NCBI RefSeq assembly: GCF_025913575.1
Contig: NZ_CP109785.1
Location: 3,100,001-3,164,000, forward strand
DNA from: Halocatena marina
GTDB lineage: Archaea; Halobacteriota; Halobacteria; Halobacteriales; Haloarculaceae
DNA: 64,000 nucleotides
Direction: 5' to 3'
Below, in pieces: positions 58,492 through 64,000 of this stretch. Every line of letters begins with the position of its first letter. Position 1 is the stretch's first letter. A program made the translations under genes and the position numbers. The notes beneath the pieces are model-generated. The model did not search any database, was not told where the DNA came from, and was given only the letters and a program-made list of their open reading frames with translations.

Positions 58492-59694
58492 TCAGACGAG
58501 GACACGCTTTCCGTCACGGTAGACCGTTTCGACTCGTCTGAGTGCGCTAATGTCATCGAGTGGATCCGATTCGAGCGCAACGAGATCAGCTACTGCGCCA
58601 TTCGAGATCACACCGACGTTGTCGTCAGGGAGTGTGCGAGCGGCGACGCTCGTTCCGGCTCTGATCGCGTCCATTTCGGTCATGCCGATCTCCTCGACGA
58701 ACAACTCGGCTTCCAGCATGTTCTCGCCGTGAGGAACGAGATCGGGACCGATGAAGTCAGTTCCGAGGGCAATAGGGACACCAGCCTCGTACGCACGGCG
58801 GATGGAGTCGAAATGGTCCCGTCGTGCGGCTCTTGACTTCTCTAATCCCCATTCTGGGACTCCGTGGTCGGCTCCCTCAGTGACGAGACGGTGCATAATA
58901 GCGAGTGTTGGGACGAGCGTCGCGTCTGTCTCAAGCAGCAGATCGATCGTCTCTGTATCGAGGAAGAATCCGTGTTCAATCGTATCGACTCCGTTTTCGA
59001 GTGCGCGCTTGATACCTGCTGCACCCTGTGCATGGCTCGCAACCGGGATACCAACACGATGAGCTTCCTCTGTGAATGCACTGATCTCGGCGTCGGTGTA
59101 CTGACTCTGGTCGGGTGCATCCTTCTCGGAGAGGACACCGCCGGTCGTCATGATCTTGAGGCAGTCGACACCCTGACGGATGCGTTTTCGCGCCTCTTTT
59201 CGACATTCGTCTGGCCCGTCAGCAATCGTTGAAAGGCCAGCGCGGGTTTTCGCCCATTCGTACGGGAGAAAGTGTGAGTCACCATGGCCACCGGTCTGGG
59301 AAATGGATTTCCCGCTCGTGTACACCCGTGGTCCGGGGATTTCTCCCTCTTCAACGGCGGTCCGAAGCCCGAGTCCAGTCGAGCTCCCAACGTCACGGAC
59401 AGCAGTGAATCCAGCAGCAACGAGCTTTCGCAGATCCGCGGTCGCACGCGCGGTCATCGTCGAGACGTTCGCTGTCGCCCACTCCATCGGATTCATCGAT
59501 CGAACACCGGCGAGGTGAACGTGGGCGTCAATGAGACCAGGGATGAGAACGTCATGTTCGACGTGATTATCACTTGCAAACGCTCCGCGGTCGCTTATAT
59601 CCACAATTATTCCATCTTCAATCGCAATAGCAACGTCGTGGTGTGGTTCATCAGAAACGCCGTCAATGAGGAGCCCGCACTCGATAACTAACAT
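58492..59694 (-). CDS. Amidohydrolase family protein (prolidase/imidazolonepropionase-like)
   Basis: A 400-residue binuclear metal hydrolase. Metal-centre residues: HxH in LIDAHVHLAGVRS, carboxylated-lysine candidate in VDCLKIMTTGGVLSE, His in VASHAQGAAGIK, His in IEHGFFLDTET, and Asp in ALGTDFIGPD. This set matches the Xaa-Pro dipeptidase/organophosphatase-like branch. There is no signal peptide. The substrate is uncertain. It converges on the SDR gene with 31 bases between. Confidence 0.88.
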   Translation of the reverse strand: MLVIECGLLIDGVSDEPHHDVAIAIEDGIIVDISDRGAFASDNHVEHDVLIPGLIDAHVHLAGVRSMNPMEWATANVSTMTARATADLRKLVAAGFTAVRDVGSSTGLGLRTAVEEGEIPGPRVYTSGKSISQTGGHGDSHFLPYEWAKTRAGLSTIADGPDECRKEARKRIRQGVDCLKIMTTGGVLSEKDAPDQSQYTDAEISAFTEEAHRVGIPVASHAQGAAGIKRALENGVDTIEHGFFLDTETIDLLLETDATLVPTLAIMHRLVTEGADHGVPEWGLEKSRAARRDHFDSIRRAYEAGVPIALGTDFIGPDLVPHGENMLEAELFVEEIGMTEMDAIRAGTSVAARTLPDDNVGVISNGAVADLVALESDPLDDISALRRVETVYRDGKRVLV

Positions 59695-59757
59695 CCACCC
59701 ATCATGGAACGCGGGTGAAAATAGCTGTACCGACTATCAAGAATCCAACAAAAGATC

Positions 59758-59850
59758 GGGGAAAAGGGAAAGCGATGACGAGGAGGGGAGCGAGGAAAGG
59801 AGAGAGTGGGGGGAATGAAGTGAGAAAATGAGAGCGAGTAGAAGAGGGAT
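59758..59850. other. Polypurine tract downstream of valS
   Basis: About 82 of 93 bases are A or G on the plus strand by my count. The valS transcript (minus strand) would therefore end in a pyrimidine-rich 3' region, similar to U-rich archaeal termination zones but far longer. Confidence 0.7.
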
Positions 59851-59871
59851 GTGGCAGCTGTGGGTCTATAT

Positions 59872-62493
59872 TCAGTAGATTAGGATGGTCGCTTCATCGA
59901 GTTCGAGTACTTCGACTTCTTCTCCGCTCGCGGCGCGCTGTTCTTCGACGATTTCGATTGCGTCGGTGTCGAGAACGACCGATTCGTCGTCGACATCGAG
60001 TTCGAACTCACCGTTTGTCTCCTTCTGTGCTTTCAGTGCTGCAGGATCGGCTGCTTCGAGGGACGCGATGACAGCACCGGCTTGCTCGCGGAACTTCGGT
60101 CCGATTATCGAATGGTCGGGCGTGACGCCGACAGGGACGAGTTCGACGTTTGGTCGTCCGGGTTCGATGTAGACCGGGCCGTTGACAGCAGAGCTCAGAT
60201 CGTAGGTATCGACTGCGGGCTGGTCCTCATCGCGTTCGACGTAGACTTCGACGCGTTCGAGTTCCTCATTGAGCGCCATTCCGGTGTCAGACTTCCAGCC
60301 ACGGATGGTGCTTGCAATGTCAGCGATGAGCTGTCCCCGGATCGCCGTGTCCTCATCGAACGTCTCCAGATCTGGCCACGTTGTGGCGTGGACGCTCCCT
60401 TCACTCCCCGGAAGCGTCTGATAGGTCTCTTCAGCGAGGAACGGGGCAAACGGAGCGATCATTCGGAGCGACGCCGATAAGACGGTGTACAGCGCATGGC
60501 GGGCAGCATTTCGCTCGCCAGGGCGACCCTCGTACAACCGGCCCTTGAGGAGTTCGAGATAGTCGTCAGCGAGATCGTGCCAAACGAACTCTCGGAGTTC
60601 ACGAAGCGCGGCATCAAATCGATACGCGTCCATATGCTCAGCAACCTGTTCGGCTACTGTTCGACAGCGAATCAAGATCCATTTATCGGCGTCGCGGTAG
60701 GCCGGATCCTGAATCGACAGCGTGTCTTCATCGAGGTGATTACCGGCAAACTTCGTGATATTCCAGACTTTCGTGAGGAAACGCGATGCCGATTTGACTT
60801 CCTTCCATTGGAACTGGATGTCACTCCCGGGCTGACCGCCAAGCGCAATTGCCTGCCGGAAGGCATCAGCGGAGTACTCCGAAACAACCTCCTTTGGCTG
60901 AACGGAGTTCCCTCGTGATTTACTCATCTTGTTGCCGTCCGTCCCGAAGACCATCCCGTTGATCAGTGCTGTCTCCCACGGGAGCTCGTCTTCGAGTGCT
61001 GCCGTTCGGAGAATCGTATAGAATGCCCACGTCCGAATGATGTCGTGGCCCTGCTCGCGCAACTGCACCGACTCGAACTGTTCATCGGGCCAGCCAGCGA
61101 CGTACAGTGCGGAGATAGACGAGTCCATCCACGTGTCCATAACGTCGGTCTCACCCCGCCAGTTCGTGCCGCCACACTCCTCACACTGTATGGACGGTGT
61201 GGTTTCGGTCGGATCGATCGGGAGTTCGTCCTCGCTTGCGATGCGAGCGTGATCACAGTCCTCACAGAACCACGCCGGAATCGGCGTGGCAAAGACGCGT
61301 TGACGGGAGACAACCCAGTCCCAGTCCATCCCCTCGGCCCACTCTTCGAGTCGGGCGTACATGTGATCGGGAATCCACTCGATCTCTTGTGCGTTCTCGA
61401 TAATCTCGTCTTGATCGACCCGAACGAACCACTGATCCTTACTCAGGATCTCGATCGGCGTGTCACAGCGCCAACAGACACCGACCGACTGCTCGGTCGG
61501 CTCGCTCTTTCGAAGGAATCCGTCTGCTTCGAGTGCCTCGGCGATCTCCTCTTTCGCTTCAGTGATACTCAGTCCCTCGAACTCGCCAGCGCGTTCGTTC
61601 AACCGACCATTTTCGGTGACGACTGCACGGAGCGCGAGATCGTGTTCTGCCCACCACGTGACGTCCTGTTTATCACCGAATGTACAGACCATGACAGCGC
61701 CGGTCCCGAATTCGCCGTCGACTTCTTCGTCCGAGAAGAGTTCGACCTGTTGACCAAAGAGTGGAACTTCGAACGTTTCCCCGATGCGGTCTGCATACCG
61801 TTCGTCATCGGGATCGACGGCTACGCCAACACACGCAGCAAGTAGTTCCGGACGCGTCGTTGCGATCTCAATATCGTCGTCATCACCGGAGAACGTGAGG
61901 TAATAAAGTGTTCCAGTCCTGTCTTCGGATTCGACTTCTGCGTCAGCGATCGCTGTTTCACAGCGTGGACACCAATTCACTGGGTGCTCGTCTCGATAGA
62001 CGAACTCGTCCTCGGCCATGCGAACGAACGACCGCTGGGTTTCACCCCAGTACTCGGGGTCCATCGTTCGAAATTCGTGCTCCCAGTCCTGAGAGAACCC
62101 GAGATCGAGCATCGTATCGTACATTGCCTCGATCTGTTCTTCGGTGTGCTCGATACACAGCTCTCGGAACTCATCACGGGGAACGTCGGTGCGGTGAATG
62201 TCGTGGTTCTCTTCGACTTTGACCTCCGTCGGGAGACCGTGACAGTCCCACCCCTGTGGGAAGAGAACGTCCTCACCACATAATCGATGATAGCGGGCCG
62301 CAAAGTCCATATAACACCATCCGAGTGCATTCCCAATGTGAAAGTTCCCTGTTGGATAGGGTGGTGGGGTGTCGATGATGTACTCTGGACGCTCTTCACC
62401 GTCGTGGTATCGGTAGACATCCGTCTCCTGCCACTGCTCGCGCCACTTCTGCTCAATGCTGTCTGGATCGTATTCGTCTTCTATTTCGGTCAT
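59872..62493 (-). CDS. valS: Valyl-tRNA synthetase
   Basis: An 873-residue class I synthetase. Signatures: [17 protein letters not shown] (HIGN at 52-55), the CP1 editing domain with [20 protein letters not shown], the zinc-ribbon-like CEDCDHARI and [14 protein letters not shown]-like [15 protein letters not shown], and KMSKS at 522-526 ([10 protein letters not shown]). It charges tRNA-Val. The C-terminal coiled coil is short, as in archaeal enzymes. Start ATG 62493 begins [20 protein letters not shown]. Confidence 0.96.
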   Translation of the reverse strand: MTEIEDEYDPDSIEQKWREQWQETDVYRYHDGEERPEYIIDTPPPYPTGNFHIGNALGWCYMDFAARYHRLCGEDVLFPQGWDCHGLPTEVKVEENHDIHRTDVPRDEFRELCIEHTEEQIEAMYDTMLDLGFSQDWEHEFRTMDPEYWGETQRSFVRMAEDEFVYRDEHPVNWCPRCETAIADAEVESEDRTGTLYYLTFSGDDDDIEIATTRPELLAACVGVAVDPDDERYADRIGETFEVPLFGQQVELFSDEEVDGEFGTGAVMVCTFGDKQDVTWWAEHDLALRAVVTENGRLNERAGEFEGLSITEAKEEIAEALEADGFLRKSEPTEQSVGVCWRCDTPIEILSKDQWFVRVDQDEIIENAQEIEWIPDHMYARLEEWAEGMDWDWVVSRQRVFATPIPAWFCEDCDHARIASEDELPIDPTETTPSIQCEECGGTNWRGETDVMDTWMDSSISALYVAGWPDEQFESVQLREQGHDIIRTWAFYTILRTAALEDELPWETALINGMVFGTDGNKMSKSRGNSVQPKEVVSEYSADAFRQAIALGGQPGSDIQFQWKEVKSASRFLTKVWNITKFAGNHLDEDTLSIQDPAYRDADKWILIRCRTVAEQVAEHMDAYRFDAALRELREFVWHDLADDYLELLKGRLYEGRPGERNAARHALYTVLSASLRMIAPFAPFLAEETYQTLPGSEGSVHATTWPDLETFDEDTAIRGQLIADIASTIRGWKSDTGMALNEELERVEVYVERDEDQPAVDTYDLSSAVNGPVYIEPGRPNVELVPVGVTPDHSIIGPKFREQAGAVIASLEAADPAALKAQKETNGEFELDVDDESVVLDTDAIEIVEEQRAASGEEVEVLELDEATILIY

Positions 62494-62823
62494 ATGTACG
62501 AAAGGGGTCGACGGCCGGTGCCAACTGAACTGAAAAGAGTTTCAACTCGGCAGTATGCTTTCCGATTCTCTCGATTACATACGTACTACCGACGACCAGC
62601 GCATATCTCTCCGTTGCACTGTTTCATGTATAAACGTTTGCGTCTCGCGTGGGGTTCTTAACGGACGAAAAGAGACCGATCTCGCCGATCGCCGATCGCC
62701 AGCACATACGAATTCTTCCGTTATCGATAAGCGCCCATAGCTTGCTAACCAAGAGAGAAACAGAAAACAGCCAGTAGGCTCCGACTGCCAGACGTTGGGC
62801 GTATGTGAGTGTTCAAACCGGTA
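62494..62823. other. Upstream region of valS
   Basis: 330 bp without a recognisable gene; it contains a small direct repeat of CGATCGC near 62690-62700 and presumably the valS promoter. Confidence 0.5.
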
Positions 62824-63060
62824 TCAACGGAGTTTCTTCAGGAAGTCATTCATTGCAAGTGCGCCTTGGACCGCGTACGAGAATCGTTTGTACCGTGCGG
62901 CGACCAGAGCAGTACCAAACAGGAGCAATGCACGTTCTGTGTTCTCGTTTTTCATTGCACGCCCAGCCTGTGCGAGCAACGACAGTATGTTCAACTTCGT
63001 GATCTCATCGTTGTCCAGCAGCCCGCTCATCGAGCCAATCAGAGTATTGGAACCGATCAT
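62824..63060 (-). CDS. Small hypothetical protein linked to TetR
   Basis: A 78-residue protein: an N-terminal polar part (SGLLDNDEITKLNILSLLAQ), then a hydrophobic stretch RALLLFGTALVAARYKRFSY and a basic end. I do not recognise the family. It lies 78 bp downstream of the TetR gene on the same strand, so the two are probably co-transcribed. Confidence 0.5.
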   Translation of the reverse strand: MIGSNTLIGSMSGLLDNDEITKLNILSLLAQAGRAMKNENTERALLLFGTALVAARYKRFSYAVQGALAMNDFLKKLR

Positions 63061-63138
63061 GTATCAAAACATGTGCCAGTGTCGGATAAGTCCGTGGCGT
63101 GCGTGTGAAGGGAGCCCGGAAAATACGTTCCAAGCCGC

Positions 63139-63729
63139 TTACTCGTCTGCCTCGTCAGCGAGCACATGCTGATCGATGTGTTCAATGAGCAACTGCCGCG
63201 TGGTTTCGATTGGATAGCCAACGGTAACGTGTCGGATCTGTGCACCGTTAATGTGTGTTACGAGGAATTCGGCGGTCGCATCGGGATCAATCTCGTCTTT
63301 GAATACGCCACGATCGATTCCGTCATCGAGAAACGACCGGATTTTCCGGTAGATGAGCCGATCGAACTCGGTGAGTCGCTCGCGGTACGCGTCATCATAC
63401 GGAGCCTGCGCTTTGATTTCGAGAATTGCGGTCTGGAACTCCTGATGTGTGTCTTCATCGCGGGGGGTGAGCCGGTGTTCGATGAAGGAGGTGAGTTGCG
63501 TGGCCGGATCATCACCTTTTGCCTCACAAAGCTCCGCTTCGAACCGATCGTACAGATATTCGAGAAACGCGAGCAGCAGATCGTGTTTGGTCTCGTAGTG
63601 GTAGTGAAGTGCAGCTTTGCTCTTGGTCGATTCGTCCGCGATATCCTGCATCCGAAGCGAGGCGTATCCCTGCTTGCACAGCGCCCGATACGTCGCTCCC
63701 ATGAGTTCTTCCGTCGTTTCGTCGGTCAT
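63139..63729 (-). CDS. TetR/AcrR family transcriptional regulator
   Basis: A 196-residue protein with the N-terminal HTH around residues 10-50: ATYRALCKQGYASLRMQDIA then STKSKAALHYHYETKHDLLL, the canonical TetR pattern ending YHY/F..K..L. The C-terminal ligand/dimer domain ends EHIDQHVLADEADE. It is divergent from an MFS transporter gene 208 bp away, the usual layout for a repressor of a drug-efflux gene. The inducer is unknown. Confidence 0.92.
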   Translation of the reverse strand: MTDETTEELMGATYRALCKQGYASLRMQDIADESTKSKAALHYHYETKHDLLLAFLEYLYDRFEAELCEAKGDDPATQLTSFIEHRLTPRDEDTHQEFQTAILEIKAQAPYDDAYRERLTEFDRLIYRKIRSFLDDGIDRGVFKDEIDPDATAEFLVTHINGAQIRHVTVGYPIETTRQLLIEHIDQHVLADEADE

Positions 63730-63740
63730 TGATGTAATAA

Positions 63741-63818
63741 TACTAACATACCAGCCAATCGATCCATAGATATACTAACGACGCAGCCAAGCTATATAGT
63801 AACTAACTAGTCAGTCAG
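63741..63818. promoter_or_regulatory. Repeated TACTAAC motifs and near-palindrome between TetR and MFS genes
   Basis: TACTAAC occurs at 63741-63747 and 63773-63779, and a related TAGTAACTAACTAGTCAGTC centred on palindromic ACTAGT lies at 63797-63816. The clustering in a TetR/efflux divergent promoter suggests TetR operators. It overlaps the A/T-rich CTATATAGT, a likely TATA element for the MFS gene. Confidence 0.45.
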
Positions 63819-63937
63819 ATAAATAGCTTTTGCTACCCCTATTCACAATAGCACGAACAGAAACACAGTTCACTAAATCCTATTACAGAAATGGCATTCT
63901 GCTAATGTTTTTCTCATGGTCACATCTTTGTGCGGTT

Positions 63938-64000
63938 ATGAGATCGGTGTTTCGGAACGCAACGTTCAGGCGGCTCTTTGTTGGACGGCTCATCACGAAT
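63938..64000 (+). CDS. MFS transporter, N-terminal fragment (runs off the window)
   Basis: The first 21 codons from ATG 63938 read MRSVFRNATFRRLFVGRLIT and then N. RNxxFRRLFxGRLxTN is the typical start of 12-helix major facilitator proteins of the drug-efflux type in haloarchaea. The gene continues past 64000. Its divergent TetR partner supports an efflux role. Confidence 0.65.
   Translation, partial: MRSVFRNATFRRLFVGRLITN

Overview
The window is chromosomal DNA of a haloarchaeon (class Halobacteria); the genus cannot be fixed from the sequence alone. The evidence is the acidic proteome, many twin-arginine (Tat) signal peptides, two blue-copper halocyanins, bacterio-opsin-activator type HTH regulators, an archaeal isoprenoid synthase, RIO2 kinase, a type IV pilin, TATA-type promoters with leaderless genes, and many conserved small haloarchaeal proteins. 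No rRNA, tRNA, CRISPR array or intact insertion sequence was recognised.

Layout. 0-2.4 kb: the end of a creatininase, an HTH regulator, and two decayed genes (DoxX-like, FAD monooxygenase) between 23-bp direct repeats. 2.4-8.3 kb: a PEP-synthase-like dikinase with a membrane protein, RIO2, and phosphoglucosamine mutase. 8.6-12.2 kb: cytochrome bd oxidase (cydAB), a marked palindrome, and a small wHTH/membrane-protein pair. 12.6-20.4 kb: a MEDS-GAF-Bat regulator, a double winged-helix protein, a TrkA-type potassium channel, an aldo/keto reductase and a FAD amine oxidase. 20.7-28.1 kb: the cytochrome b6/Rieske complex locus with its halocyanin and small accessory membrane proteins, interrupted by an M24 peptidase. 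28.2-33.3 kb: an NAD-kinase-like protein, an M28 peptidase, a purine phosphoribosyltransferase, a DsbA-like lipoprotein, an AbrB-type protein and a pilin. 33.9-40.3 kb: a complete seven-gene Mrp/Mnh cation/proton antiporter operon. 40.3-49.8 kb: coaBC, an SRPBCC protein, a second halocyanin, an M42 peptidase, idsA, a structured non-coding stretch, acetyl-CoA synthetase and a GNAT protein. 50-52.4 kb: methylmalonyl-CoA mutase large subunit and epimerase. 52.6-55 kb: three Tat-exported peptidoglycan-hydrolase homologues. 55.2-64 kb: dUTPase-like protein, a putatively membrane-anchored wHTH protein, SDR, amidohydrolase, valS, a small unknown protein, TetR and the start of an MFS transporter.

How the genes fit together. 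The bc complex, halocyanins and cytochrome bd describe a branched aerobic respiratory chain, and Mrp couples the proton gradient to sodium export. Acetyl-CoA synthetase and the mutase/epimerase pair feed acetate and propionyl units into central metabolism.

The most unusual locus is 52.6-55.0 kb. An organism whose class lacks peptidoglycan carries, in tandem, a predicted lytic transglycosylase, an M23 endopeptidase and an N-acetylmuramoyl-alanine amidase. Each has a Tat signal and a near-identical SH3-like module, which suggests a secreted antibacterial set attacking three different peptidoglycan bonds. Other points of interest are the structured element at 45.6-46.0 kb, the glycosylation-rich wHTH protein beside the hydrolases, and the inverted, nearly identical halocyanin genes about 20 kb apart.
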